Of a DNA stretch of 49,371 nucleotides, positions 24,609 to 32,400 are shown piece after piece. The position numbers and the translations under genes are program-made. The notes under the pieces are model-generated. The model did not search any database. It was given only the letters and a program-made list of their open reading frames with translations, and was not told where the DNA came from. This DNA comes from an uncultured Collinsella sp. (GTDB taxonomy: Bacteria > Actinomycetota > Coriobacteriia > Coriobacteriales > Coriobacteriaceae): positions 1-49,371 of the forward strand of contig CAUGTZ010000019.1 in NCBI GenBank assembly GCA_959602645.1, read 5' to 3'. Every line of letters starts with the position of its first letter. Position 1 is the first letter of the stretch.

Positions 24609-24701
24609 GAGCGTGGATTTTCGGACACCCATTCCACGAACGTGGATAATCTTCCGTTTTGAGCCCGTAAACAGGTCAAAAACGGGAGATTATCCACGTT
24701 C
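24609..24701. repeat. GAGCGTGGAT-family repeat, third locus, with a full 23-bp-arm hairpin
   Basis: A partial copy GAGCGTGGATTTTCGG (24609-24624) is followed by a near-perfect hairpin. The left arm 24638-24660 begins GAACGTGGATAATC. The right arm 24679-24701 ends GATTATCCACGTTC. The arms are 23 bp with one mismatch and an 18-nt loop. It lies 30 bp past the stop of the ThrE-type gene and could double as its terminator. Confidence 0.85.
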
Positions 24702-24732
24702 ATGTTTTGCGGATCAGTTTCATTTGCACCAA

Positions 24733-26301
24733 TTAGCTGGTGTGGCGCCAGCGAGAGTCGGTGAGGGTTCTCGCCACGCCCAGGCCAACGGGCAGAAACG
24801 CCACAATGAGCACTGCACGCACAAACCAGCCGAGCATATTGACCGTGTCGAAGGTGCACATGTAATACATCGAGCGATACAGATACAAGCCCGGCACCAT
24901 AATGACAATCGATGGCACCGTGAGGGCGATACGTGGGTAGGTGAGCTTGATTTCGGCTAAGCTCGCGAGCAGCCCCGATACCAGCGCGCCGATAAACGCT
25001 GCCGCCTCGGGAGGCATACCTACGCTCAGGCCCAGAAAGGGAAACAGCGTCGGCGCATCGACGAGCGTAAGGCGCAAGGTATTGGACACGGCGCCGATCA
25101 GCCCAGCTGCCGCGGCCATCTTTACCGGGCTGTTGAACATCACCGAGAAGCCGAATACGCCAACAAAGCTCATCACCACGCGCAGGAGCGTAAGGGCAAG
25201 CGGCGAAAGGCCGAGCGGGGCAAAATCATCCGGTGCCAGCCCCACACACTCGGCAACCATCCAGCCCACAAGGGTCGCCATCACAATAATCGACACGGCA
25301 TACGAAAGACGCTCAATGCCGCTTCGCATATCGAGCTTAGCGATGTCGAGGCCTGCCGTAATGAGGGGAAAGCCGGGAATCACAAAGAGCATGGCGCCGA
25401 TATAGCCTTCTTGGTGCGACATTGCCCCCGGTACGACCTGGCCAAGGCCGAGCAATGCCAGCAGATACGAAACGCAAGCGAGCGCAACGCCAATCGTCAG
25501 TGCGCTAAACTGGCCAAGACCCTGCTTGAGAATATGAGAGCGAGCAAAGTTGCCAACACCAGCGCCTACGAATGCGCAGGCCATCTCGATAGGGCCGCCG
25601 CCGAGCAAAAAGACGAAGGCGCCGCAAGCACAAGCTGCCGCAAGGCCCTGTTGCCAGGGAGAGTAATCGGGTTTTGAACTCTCAACGGTCTTGAGCATCT
25701 CGTGGTATTCGTGCACGGTAAACCGGCGCCCATACGTCTCGATTTCCTTTAGGAAGCTCTCCATCATCCAAATGCGATGGGTATTGACTCCCGTTGTGGG
25801 CAGGCTGACAACCTCGTTAAAGCAGTGGCCATCTTCGATGCAGGTGCACTCAAACGACAGAAGACTTAAGTCAACGTGGACGGTGACACCGAGTACGGCG
25901 GCAACGCGATTCATGGTATCGCGTACACGCCAGGCACCCGTTCCGCTCGCGAGCATAAGCATACCGGTGCGGCAGATGATGGATGACTTATCGGTGAGCG
26001 GCGCATCGACGGCAAGCTCATCGCCTGCCGTCACGATCTGGCGCCAGTCTGTTTTCATATGGAGTGCGCCGGCACGAACACCGTGGTGCATGGGGGCTCT
26101 CGAAAGCAGCGAGTCAAGGCGCGAAGACTGTGGGGACTCCGTTGATTCGTCCTCAACCTCATCAGTCTCTTCATCGACCAGATCAAATGAGTCAAGCGAT
26201 GCCGGCTCGCGACGATCGATTAGCTCCTCATCCTCATCGTCAAAGTAATTGAACTGATCGAGCATGTCCTCTTCGATTGCACGCTCGCTCGCGTCGTCCA
26301 T
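24733..26301 (-). CDS. ThrE-type threonine/serine exporter
   Basis: 522 aa. A very acidic N-terminal tail (1-60) precedes the soluble ThrE N-domain (about 90-215: ICRTGMLMLASGTGAWRVRDTMNRVA, CFNEVVSLP). About ten membrane helices follow (220-505), covering the paired DUF1212 and DUF3815-like halves (FVIPGFPLITAGLDIAKLDMRSG, LTVPSIVIMVPGLYLYRSMYY). Both halves are in one protein, as in Corynebacterium ThrE. GGGAG lies 7 nt before the ATG. Substrate assigned by family only. Confidence 0.85.
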   Translation of the reverse strand: MDDASERAIEEDMLDQFNYFDDEDEELIDRREPASLDSFDLVDEETDEVEDESTESPQSSRLDSLLSRAPMHHGVRAGALHMKTDWRQIVTAGDELAVDAPLTDKSSIICRTGMLMLASGTGAWRVRDTMNRVAAVLGVTVHVDLSLLSFECTCIEDGHCFNEVVSLPTTGVNTHRIWMMESFLKEIETYGRRFTVHEYHEMLKTVESSKPDYSPWQQGLAAACACGAFVFLLGGGPIEMACAFVGAGVGNFARSHILKQGLGQFSALTIGVALACVSYLLALLGLGQVVPGAMSHQEGYIGAMLFVIPGFPLITAGLDIAKLDMRSGIERLSYAVSIIVMATLVGWMVAECVGLAPDDFAPLGLSPLALTLLRVVMSFVGVFGFSVMFNSPVKMAAAAGLIGAVSNTLRLTLVDAPTLFPFLGLSVGMPPEAAAFIGALVSGLLASLAEIKLTYPRIALTVPSIVIMVPGLYLYRSMYYMCTFDTVNMLGWFVRAVLIVAFLPVGLGVARTLTDSRWRHTS

Positions 26302-26428
26302 ATAGACGCTCCCTTCCTACCGACTAACCCCCATCCTAGGCAGCAACGGCTAAAGGAAACATAAAAGAGACGACTGTCATGCATAGAAGGCGCAAACCCC
26401 CAATGCGTCGGTAGATCCCCAACGACTA

Positions 26429-26477
26429 GGACTGTCCCCAAGTGCCGGCAGAAAAGGAACGTCCCTAAGTGCCAACC
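26429..26477. repeat. GGGACAG-family intergenic repeat
   Basis: Two near-copies in tandem: ACTGTCCCCAAGTGCCGGCA (26431-26450) and ACGTCCCTAAGTGCCAACC (26459-26477). Read on the minus strand they give GGCACTTAGGGACGT and GGCACTTGGGGACAGT, sharing the GGGACAG core of the palindromes at 2745-2782 and 32364-32400. Confidence 0.65.
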
Positions 26478-26577
26478 AGGGCAACACCGCAGATAGAGGA
26501 CGGACAGCGAAAGCCCGCCAGAGCGAGCAAGGTGCCTTCAAGCAAAATGGCGCCGCAGGTTGAGCATAAGTCAGCGA

Positions 26578-26676
26578 GCGGGCCGCATTTGAGACAAGGT
26601 GACGTGAAACGAAAGGGCGCTGACCTTCTGGTCGCGCCCTTGAAGTTGAACGTCAGATTGTCCAAATGCGGCCCGC
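26578..26676 (-). repeat. Large nested palindrome 3' of lysS, including a probable terminator
   Basis: Outer arms GCGGGCCGCATTTG (26578-26591) and CAAATGCGGCCCGC (26663-26676) continue inward with an imperfect stem through GTGACGT/ACGTCA. Inside sits AAGGGCGC-T-GACC-TTCT-GGTC-GCGCCCTT (26613-26641), followed on the minus strand by a T-rich tail. A smaller 12-bp hairpin (26690-26716) lies between it and the lysS stop. Terminator function is likely; the large outer arms suggest a repeat or structured RNA. Confidence 0.7.
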
Positions 26677-26719
26677 GCAGCGTCGAGCCGTTACACGGTT
26701 CGTAGAACCGCGTAACCCC

Positions 26720-28684
26720 CTAGTACATCTTTGCGCCGGCGGGAATAGAAGCGTCGAGCTGGATCAGGTTGAGACGCTCCTCACCATCCTCCTCGTGGAT
26801 AGCGCTGATGAGCATGCCGCAGCTGGGAATGCCCATCATCTTGCGCGGAGGCAGGTTGGTGATGGCGAGCAGAGTCTTGCCGACCAGGTCCTCGGGCTCA
26901 TAATAACCGTGAATGCCGGAGAGGATGGTGCGGTCGGTGCCAGTGCCGTCGTCGAGCGTAAAGTTCAGCAGCTTCTTGGACTTCTTGACGGCCTCGCACG
27001 CCTTGACCTTCACAGCGCGGAAATCGCTCTTGGAGAAGGTATCAAAGTCGACGAACTCCTCAAACAGCGGCTCGACGGCGATCTTGGAGTAATCAACCGT
27101 GGGCTTGAGCGGCTTGACGAACGGGCTCGCGGTGTTGCCGGCCTCGGCAGCCTTGGCGGCAGCGGCACCGGACTGGAAACCCTTCTCGGGCTTCATGTGC
27201 GGGAACAGTAGCACGTCGCGGATGGAAGCCTGGTTGGTGAGCAGCATGACCACGCGGTCGATACCGATGCCGATGCCGCCCGCGGGAGGCATACCGTACT
27301 CGAGGGCGCGCACGTAGTCCTCGTCGTACTCCATGGCCTCGTCGTCGCCGCCAGCCTTCTCGGCCATCTGGGCGGCAAAGCGCTCGGCCTGGTCGACCGG
27401 GTCGTTGAGCTCGGAGAACGCGTTGGCGTACTCGTGACCGGCGATAACCAGCTCAAAGCGGTGCGTCAGGCGCGGGTCGTCCTCAAAGCGCTTGGCAAGC
27501 GGGCTGACCTCGATGGGGTAATCGCAAACGAACGTGGGGTTGACAATGGTGTCCTCGCCCAGCTCATCGTAGATCTCGGCGATAATCTTGCCGGCGGTCC
27601 ACTCGGGCTTAATCTCCAGGCCCTTCTCGCGCGCGGCGGCAGCAAGCTCCTCGACCGGCGTGTCGATGGTGACCTGCTTGCCGAGCACGTCGGAAACGAT
27701 GTCGGTCATGGGACGGCTGGCCCACTCACCAGAAAGGTCGATGGTCTGGCCCTGGTACTCGATGACCTCGGGGTTGCCGATGGCCTTGTTAGCCGCCTTA
27801 ATGACACCCTGGGCGAGCGCCTTCATGCCCTCGAGGTCGGAGAAGGCACGGTAGGCCTCCATCGTGGTGAACTCGGGGTTGTGGGTAAGGTCCATGCCCT
27901 CGTTACGGAAGATGCGGCCGATCTCGAACACGCGCTCAAAACCACCGACGATGCAGCGCTTGAGGTGCAGCTCGGTGGCAATACGCAGGTAGCACTCCTG
28001 ATCGAGCGCGTTGAAGTGCGTGATGAACGGCTTGGCAGTAGCGCCGCCCTGGATGGTCTGCAGGATGGGGGTCTCGACCTCCATGTAGCCGTCGGACTCC
28101 ATAAAGCGACGGAAGGTGGAGAGAATCTGCGAACGCTTACGGAAGGTCTCGCGAACGTCGTCGTTGGCGATCAGGTCGACATAGCGCTGGCGATAGCGGG
28201 TCTCCTTGTCAGAAAGACCGTGGAACTTCTCGGGCAGCGGACGAACGGCCTTGGAAAGCAGGGTCGCGCTCTTAGGGGCAACGGAAAGCTGGCCGCGCTG
28301 GGTGCGCACGACCACGCCGGTCACGCCCAGGATGTCGCCCAGGTCGAGAGCCTTGAGCGTATTCCAGGCAGCCTCGTCCATGTCGTTGATGCGGCAGAAC
28401 AGTTGAATCTCGGCAGTCGCATCGCGCACGACGATGAACATGATCTTGCCCTGACCGCGCTTGGCGACCACACGGCCGGCGATCTTCACGACGTCCTCGG
28501 TGTCCTCGCCATCGGCAAGCTCGGCGTACTTAGCCTCGATATCGGCAACGTAGTCCTCAAGCTCAGAGTGCTCGGGATAGGGGTTCTGGCCCGCCTCGAA
28601 CAGGGCGGCGCGCTTGGCCAGGCGGGTGGTGCGCTCGTCGTTGAGCGTCGATGCCTGATCTGCGGCGTTCTGGTTCTCTGCCAT
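26720..28684 (-). CDS. lysS: Lysyl-tRNA synthetase with C-terminal Trbp111/EMAPII-like tRNA-binding domain
   Basis: 654 aa, about 150 longer than a standard bacterial class II LysRS. The OB anticodon domain covers about 60-170 (VKIAGRVVAKRGQGKIMFIVVRDA) and the class II catalytic core about 180-505 (motif 2 FEIGRIFRNEGMDLTHNPEFTTMEAY, motif 3 GGIGIGIDRVVMLL). An Ala-rich linker leads to residues about 545-654, a MetRS-C/Trbp111-type OB-fold (FSKSDFRAVKVKACEAVKKS, LSGIHGYYEPEDLVGK, NLPPRKMMGIPSCGMLI). That module normally belongs to MetRS or a free Trbp111. GAGGAG precedes the ATG. A terminator-like hairpin lies 20 nt upstream. Confidence 0.95.
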   Translation of the reverse strand: MAENQNAADQASTLNDERTTRLAKRAALFEAGQNPYPEHSELEDYVADIEAKYAELADGEDTEDVVKIAGRVVAKRGQGKIMFIVVRDATAEIQLFCRINDMDEAAWNTLKALDLGDILGVTGVVVRTQRGQLSVAPKSATLLSKAVRPLPEKFHGLSDKETRYRQRYVDLIANDDVRETFRKRSQILSTFRRFMESDGYMEVETPILQTIQGGATAKPFITHFNALDQECYLRIATELHLKRCIVGGFERVFEIGRIFRNEGMDLTHNPEFTTMEAYRAFSDLEGMKALAQGVIKAANKAIGNPEVIEYQGQTIDLSGEWASRPMTDIVSDVLGKQVTIDTPVEELAAAAREKGLEIKPEWTAGKIIAEIYDELGEDTIVNPTFVCDYPIEVSPLAKRFEDDPRLTHRFELVIAGHEYANAFSELNDPVDQAERFAAQMAEKAGGDDEAMEYDEDYVRALEYGMPPAGGIGIGIDRVVMLLTNQASIRDVLLFPHMKPEKGFQSGAAAAKAAEAGNTASPFVKPLKPTVDYSKIAVEPLFEEFVDFDTFSKSDFRAVKVKACEAVKKSKKLLNFTLDDGTGTDRTILSGIHGYYEPEDLVGKTLLAITNLPPRKMMGIPSCGMLISAIHEEDGEERLNLIQLDASIPAGAKMY

Positions 28685-28702
28685 AAGTTAGCTCCTCAAA
28701 CT

Positions 28703-28735
28703 AAAACGCTCCCCAGGATTCGGTCCCAGGGAGCG
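28703..28735 (-). terminator. Terminator/attenuator between greA and lysS
   Basis: On the minus strand CGCTCCCTGGG pairs with CCTGGGGAGCG (28707-28735, two G-U pairs), followed by TTTTAG. It ends only about 20 nt before the lysS start, leaving no room for a separate promoter between them. Confidence 0.75.
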
Positions 28736-28763
28736 AAAACATACCTTTACGCGGGACCGTGGT

Positions 28764-29234
28764 CTAGCGTGCAATCTTGGCGATGGTGTAGACGCGAGTC
28801 TTGCCGGAAGGCGTAACGACCTCGACGGAGTCGCCCTCGCCGTGACCGATGATGGCGTGGCCGACCGGAGACTCGTTGGAAATCTTGTGCTCGAGCGAGT
28901 TGGTCTCGGTGGTACCAACAAGCGTGACTTCCATGACCTCACCGTTGGGATCAATCAGAGAAACGGTGGAACCGATGGAGACGGTCAGATCGCCCGTGGT
29001 GGCAGCAACCTGAGCGTTGGCAAGGATGGCCTGGATCTCGGCAATACGAGCGGCGTTCTGGGCCTGCTTGTCCTTGGCGGCATCGTACTCGGAGTTCTCC
29101 GAAAGGTCGCCGAACGCGCGGGCTTCCTTGATGTCCTCGACGATCTCCTTGGCGTAATCGCCCTCACGCCAAGCGAGCTCCTCGACGAGCTTCTGGCGGC
29201 CCTCAGCGGTCAGTACGATCTGGCTTGCGTCCAT
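28764..29234 (-). CDS. greA: Transcription elongation factor GreA
   Basis: 156 aa from the ATG with GGGGAG 9 nt upstream. The N-terminal coiled coil (1-75) includes GDLSENSEYDAAKDKQ at the tip (acidic residues that stimulate transcript cleavage). The FKBP-like C-domain carries VGHAIIGHGEGDSVEV. It is framed by terminators on both sides; a TTGACA upstream (near 29265) may be its -35, though the -10 is unclear. Confidence 0.94.
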   Translation of the reverse strand: MDASQIVLTAEGRQKLVEELAWREGDYAKEIVEDIKEARAFGDLSENSEYDAAKDKQAQNAARIAEIQAILANAQVAATTGDLTVSIGSTVSLIDPNGEVMEVTLVGTTETNSLEHKISNESPVGHAIIGHGEGDSVEVVTPSGKTRVYTIAKIAR

Positions 29235-29282
29235 ACGGATATCTCCCCAACTCTGATCAAACAATCAACTGTCAACAAAACG

Positions 29283-29315
29283 AAAAAGACCGGCTAGCCT
29301 GCGGGCAAGCCGGTC
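29283..29315 (-). terminator. Terminator of tatA
   Basis: GACCGGCT (29288-29295) pairs with AGCCGGTC (29308-29315); on the minus strand it is followed by TTTTTCGTTTT. It is among the strongest terminators of the window. Confidence 0.9.
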
Positions 29316-29340
29316 AGGTGCTCACCCCAAAGGGATGGGA

Positions 29341-29616
29341 CTACTCTGCGTCCGCGTCGCTGTCCTCTGCCTGCTTCTTCTTGGCAGCAGCGAGCTTGGC
29401 CTCGAGCTCAGCGATCTCCTTGTCCTCCTCGGACTGCTCGACCACGACCTCCTCGGCCTGCTTGGTCTCGGCCTTATCGTCGCCCTCCATACCCTCGCGG
29501 ATATTCTTGACGGTAGAGCCGAGGGACTTGCCGAGCTTCGGCAGGTTCTTGGGCCCGAAGATAATCAGGACAACGACGAGAATAATGATGAGCTCAGGAG
29601 CCCTCAGTCCAAACAT
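29341..29616 (-). CDS. tatA: Sec-independent translocase subunit TatA
   Basis: 91 aa from the ATG with GGAGGT upstream. One N-terminal membrane helix (about 8-22, ELIIILVVVLIIFGP), the FGPKNLPKLGKSLG hinge and amphipathic helix, then a charged Glu/Lys tail. No TatB or TatC is in the window. Its promoter lies just upstream. Confidence 0.9.
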   Translation of the reverse strand: MFGLRAPELIIILVVVLIIFGPKNLPKLGKSLGSTVKNIREGMEGDDKAETKQAEEVVVEQSEEDKEIAELEAKLAAAKKKQAEDSDADAE

Positions 29617-29652
29617 GTAGACCTCCACAATACAGCGAGACAAGCTCGAATG

Positions 29653-29681
29653 AGTATACCGCGGGTATCGCGGTATCACAA
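29653..29681 (-). promoter_or_regulatory. Promoter of tatA
   Basis: Minus strand: -35 TTGTGA (29676-29681), 17-bp spacer, -10 TATACT (29653-29658). The spacer and -10 overlap an imperfect palindrome GATACCGCG/CCGCGGTAT, a possible operator. Confidence 0.75.
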
Positions 29682-29689
29682 CAATAGCT

Positions 29690-29717
29690 AAAAAAAGGGA
29701 CCGCAAGAAGCGGTCCC
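29690..29717 (-). terminator. Terminator after tRNA-Pro
   Basis: A perfect 8-bp stem GGGACCGC/GCGGTCCC (29697-29704/29710-29717) is followed on the minus strand by seven T residues. Confidence 0.9.
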
Positions 29718-29728
29718 TCCTCATGCTC

Positions 29729-29805
29729 TGGTCGGGTTGACTGGATTTGAACCAGCGACCCCTGCGTCCCGAACGCAGTGCTCTACCAAACTGAGCCACA
29801 ACCCG
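29729..29805 (-). tRNA. tRNA-Pro (CGG)
   Basis: Acceptor CGGGTTG pairs with CAACCCG, followed by discriminator A and an encoded CCA (29729-29731). The anticodon loop is TTCGGGA. It begins 9 nt after the ispE stop, so it is probably processed from the same transcript. Confidence 0.95.
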
Positions 29806-29814
29806 TTAGCTCGA

Positions 29815-30750
29815 CTATAGTAACAAAGATTTCCGTCGTGTGCTAGAGAAATTTTTACTTCTTTGGCACTCGATGCGAACCGTGTTGGGAATGAGCTCCG
29901 TCGCGCAGGACCACCAGCCGTTTTGCAGGGCAGCGTCGGCAAGCCTTTCGGCCGTGGCGGCGGTGTCGCAAATGGCAAATGAGCAGGCACCCGATCCGCA
30001 CACATCTACAGCAACGGTGCCGTCCTGTTTACGCAGCCAATCGAGAACCATTTGAATCTGCGGCTCCATCTGTGCGGAAATGACACCCAAGTTGTTATGG
30101 ATGAGCGCATATGCCGTCTCGGCATCACCAGCATGCAAGGCAGAAGCTATCGCGCCGGGCTTGTCTGCAGGCACCGGAGCCTCGTCAAAACGTCGATAGG
30201 CTTCAATTGTTGAAACGCTTGCCTCGCGCGGCTTGACCAACACGACGGGCGTTGCGGGCAGCGCGGGATACTCAGTTGCCAGCACGTCTCCCCCACCTAC
30301 GTAGAACGCAAGGCTCGCGTGCAAAAAGAACGGGACGTCAGCACCAATACCCCGCGCAATGTCGTCGAGCGCGGGGTCGGTGCGATCAATTCCCCAGAGC
30401 TCCGCCAAGGCGACAATGACCGCGGCCGCATCCGTCGAGGGGCCGCCCAAGCCGGCGCACAATGGAATGCGCTTCTCAATCGTCACGCAGATGTTTGCCT
30501 CGCGACCATAATGCTCGGCCATAGCAACCGCAGCCCGATACGCCGTATTCTTTTGCATGGGAAAATCTGATGCCGGAACCGTCTGGACGGTCAGCGCCTG
30601 CGCCGGCGCGACCGTCACGGAATCGGAAAGACCGACGGCTGCCATCAGGGAATCGACCCTGTGGTAGCCGCGGTCATCGCGCTCGGTATGAACCCCCAGG
30701 TAGAGGTTAATCTTTGCCGGCGCGGAAAGAGTCAGGGACCGATCGGTCAC
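29815..30750 (-). CDS. ispE: 4-diphosphocytidyl-2-C-methyl-D-erythritol kinase
   Basis: 311 aa. GTG start at 30750 with GAGGAG 8 nt upstream, 2 nt after the veg stop. GHMP-kinase motifs: APAKINLYLGVHTERDDRGYH (10-30) and the phosphate loop PLCAGLGGPSTDAAAV. A C-terminal ACSFAICD replaces the more usual GSGP(T/S)-type loop region. It phosphorylates CDP-ME in the MEP pathway. Confidence 0.93.
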   Translation of the reverse strand: MTDRSLTLSAPAKINLYLGVHTERDDRGYHRVDSLMAAVGLSDSVTVAPAQALTVQTVPASDFPMQKNTAYRAAVAMAEHYGREANICVTIEKRIPLCAGLGGPSTDAAAVIVALAELWGIDRTDPALDDIARGIGADVPFFLHASLAFYVGGGDVLATEYPALPATPVVLVKPREASVSTIEAYRRFDEAPVPADKPGAIASALHAGDAETAYALIHNNLGVISAQMEPQIQMVLDWLRKQDGTVAVDVCGSGACSFAICDTAATAERLADAALQNGWWSCATELIPNTVRIECQRSKNFSSTRRKSLLL

Positions 30751-30752
30751 CG

Positions 30753-31049
30753 TTAGTGCTCCTCGAGCTGATTGCCGAGCGGGGTAAAAATGTGCTCACC
30801 GCTCTCGGGGTCGAACAGCTCGACCTGCCCGGTGAGGACATCGATATACTGGTAGGACTGACGCGACTTGCGGCCGCGACGTTCGTCAACCTCGACGATA
30901 AAGACGGCGGGGTGGACGCTCTTGATGGTGCCCATGCGCTCGACGACGCGGGTGCGGCCCATGTTGGCCTTCACCTTGACGCGATCGCCCACCATATCGG
31001 TCAGCTTCTCGTGGATGTCGTCGACGTGATTGACTTCCATCTCTTCCAT
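30753..31049 (-). CDS. veg: Veg family protein
   Basis: 98 aa from the ATG with GGAGG 8 nt upstream. The core VGDRVKVKANMGRTRVVERMG, then HPAVFIVEVDE and QSYQYIDVLTGQVELF, matches the Bacillus Veg fold (DUF1021), linked there to biofilm regulation. In Bacillus, veg also lies close upstream of ispE, so the neighbourhood is conserved. A 98-aa form is slightly longer at both ends. Confidence 0.88.
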   Translation of the reverse strand: MEEMEVNHVDDIHEKLTDMVGDRVKVKANMGRTRVVERMGTIKSVHPAVFIVEVDERRGRKSRQSYQYIDVLTGQVELFDPESGEHIFTPLGNQLEEH

Positions 31050-31116
31050 GAACAGGGCCTCCAGAAGGTGCAATTCAAAAAGGGGATAATACCCCTAAGA
31101 TAGACAAAACTCTAAT

Positions 31117-31146
31117 ACTATAGCACCCTGTTGCGACCACGCGCAA
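31117..31146 (-). promoter_or_regulatory. Promoter of veg-ispE-tRNA-Pro
   Basis: Minus strand: -35 TTGCGC (31141-31146), 18-bp spacer, -10 TATAGT (31117-31122). The leader then contains a small AGGGG/CCCCT hairpin (31081-31096). The -35 overlaps the AAGTAGC/GCTACTT hairpin (31145-31165) behind dtd. Confidence 0.65.
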
Positions 31147-31163
31147 GTAGCTAATTTGGCTAC

Positions 31164-31610
31164 TTACAGATTGTCGGTATCGAGGACGATGGTGAATGGG
31201 CCGTCGTTGACGAGGTCGACTTTCATATCGGCGCCAAAGATGCCATGCGCCACGTGTTCGACATCTTGACGAACGAGCGTCAGGAAGTACTCGTAGAGCT
31301 CGTTGGCGACATCGGGGGCGCCGGCATCCGTAAACGATGGGCGGCGGCCGTGACGGCAATCGGCGAACAGCGTGAACTGCGACACTACGAGAACCTCGCC
31401 GTCGACATCGGCAAGTGCCAGGTTGGTCTTGCCGATGTCGTCCTCGTTAATGCGCAAGCCGCGGAGCTTGCCCCACAGCTTATCGGCCTCGGCGCGCGTG
31501 TCGCCGTGGCCCACGCCCAGCAGCACCAGATAGCCGCGCCCAATTTTGCCCACGCACTCGCCGTCGACCGTCACGCCGGCGTTGAGTACGCGCTGCACCA
31601 CCGCACGCAC
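31164..31610 (-). CDS. dtd: D-aminoacyl-tRNA deacylase
   Basis: 148 aa. GTG start; the GAGGAG site lies in the end of rdgB, 3 nt apart. The active-site motif SQFTLFADCRHGRRPSF and the C-terminal NDGPFT (usual NxGPVT, here Phe for Val) are present. It removes D-amino acids and glycine from tRNA. Confidence 0.93.
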   Translation of the reverse strand: MRAVVQRVLNAGVTVDGECVGKIGRGYLVLLGVGHGDTRAEADKLWGKLRGLRINEDDIGKTNLALADVDGEVLVVSQFTLFADCRHGRRPSFTDAGAPDVANELYEYFLTLVRQDVEHVAHGIFGADMKVDLVNDGPFTIVLDTDNL

Positions 31611-31613
31611 GGC

Positions 31614-32255
31614 CTACTCCTCGCCCGTCAGTTTGGCGGACAGATGCTCGAGCGCGTGGAAACGATGGCTGATGGCGTTCTTCTCGTCCGCCGTCAGCTC
31701 GGCCATGGTCTTGCCCGGCGTGTCGACCGGCAGGAACAGCGGGTCATAGCCAAAGCCGTGATCGCCGCGGCCCTCGTGTGCGATAACGCCCTCGCAGGCG
31801 CCCTCGCCATAGGTGACCAGACCATCCGTGTCGATAAGCGCAACGACGCTCATAAAGCGCGCGGTGCGGTCCTCGTCCGCCACGCCTTCCAGGTTAACGA
31901 GAAGCTTGGCGTTGTTGGCGGCATCGTCTCCGTGCACGCCCGCATAGCGCGCGCTATACACGCCCGGCTCGCCGTCAAGCGCGTCGACGACCAAGCCAGA
32001 ATCGTCGGCGATGGCCATGAGCCCCGTCTCTTCGACGGCAGCCTGCGCCTTGATGATGGCGTTCTCCAAAAACGTCGTGCCGTTTTCCTCGGGGTCCTCA
32101 AAATCGCCCAGCTGGCCGAGCGCCACAAAGCGAACCTCGGGCATGACCTTGCCTAAAATGGCCTCGATCTCGGTGAGCTTATGGGCGTTGCCCGTTGCCA
32201 CGACAATGGTCGCCGCCGGGTCGAGGGTGTCGATGTCGATCTTCTCAAGTGCCAT
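31614..32255 (-). CDS. rdgB: XTP/dITP diphosphatase (RdgB/HAM1)
   Basis: 213 aa. Motifs VVATGNAHKLTEIEAIL (19-35), ENAIIKAQAAVEETG, ADDSGLVVDALDGEPGVYSARYAG and GFGYDPLFLP. It cleans non-canonical purine triphosphates from the nucleotide pool. It is coupled to dtd downstream. Confidence 0.95.
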   Translation of the reverse strand: MALEKIDIDTLDPAATIVVATGNAHKLTEIEAILGKVMPEVRFVALGQLGDFEDPEENGTTFLENAIIKAQAAVEETGLMAIADDSGLVVDALDGEPGVYSARYAGVHGDDAANNAKLLVNLEGVADEDRTARFMSVVALIDTDGLVTYGEGACEGVIAHEGRGDHGFGYDPLFLPVDTPGKTMAELTADEKNAISHRFHALEHLSAKLTGEE

Positions 32256-32363
32256 GAGTGGTCTCCTTGTCTCTATAGCAATGCCGCGCCGAGGGCGACG
32301 AGGGCCTCCGCCTCTCCCCTCTCAATCAACGGCAGTCTTATACTTCGACGTTTTCCCAGATAA

Positions 32364-32400
32364 AACCTGCCAAAATAAACCTGTCCCTTTTTGGCAGGTT
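32364..32400 (-). terminator. Terminator/REP-like hairpin overlapping the rph stop
   Basis: Perfect 12-bp arms AACCTGCCAAAA (32364-32375) and TTTTGGCAGGTT (32389-32400). On the minus strand the loop reads AGGGACAGGTTTA and the stem is followed by TTTATC. The rph stop codon is part of the stem. The loop carries the GGGACAG core found in other repeats here. Confidence 0.75.

Larger units (their letters stand above)
26302..26719. other. 418-bp gene-free, highly structured region between lysS and the exporter
   Basis: It contains a hairpin directly after the lysS stop (26690-26716), a 99-bp nested palindrome (26578-26676) enclosing a terminator-like core, and a GGGACAG/AAGTGCC repeat pair (26429-26477). 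No coding frame is supported. Confidence 0.7.

Noticed and set aside
24638..24701. TTATCCACG motifs as DnaA boxes or an origin
   Set aside because: They resemble the DnaA box TTATCCACA but end in G, are arms of dispersed palindromes at three loci, and have no dnaA/dnaN or AT-rich unwinding element nearby.
26429..26477. Short tandem repeats as a CRISPR array
   Set aside because: Only two imperfect copies with no regular spacers, and no cas genes in the window.
28685..28763. A T-box or lysine riboswitch upstream of lysS
   Set aside because: The gap is only 79 bp, too short for either; only a simple terminator-like hairpin is present.
30753..31049. The 98-aa gene as a KOW-type ribosomal protein or NusG paralogue
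   Set aside because: The core order (KANMGRTRVVERMG, FIVEVDE, SYQYIDVLTGQVEL) fits Veg better, and its place before ispE supports that.
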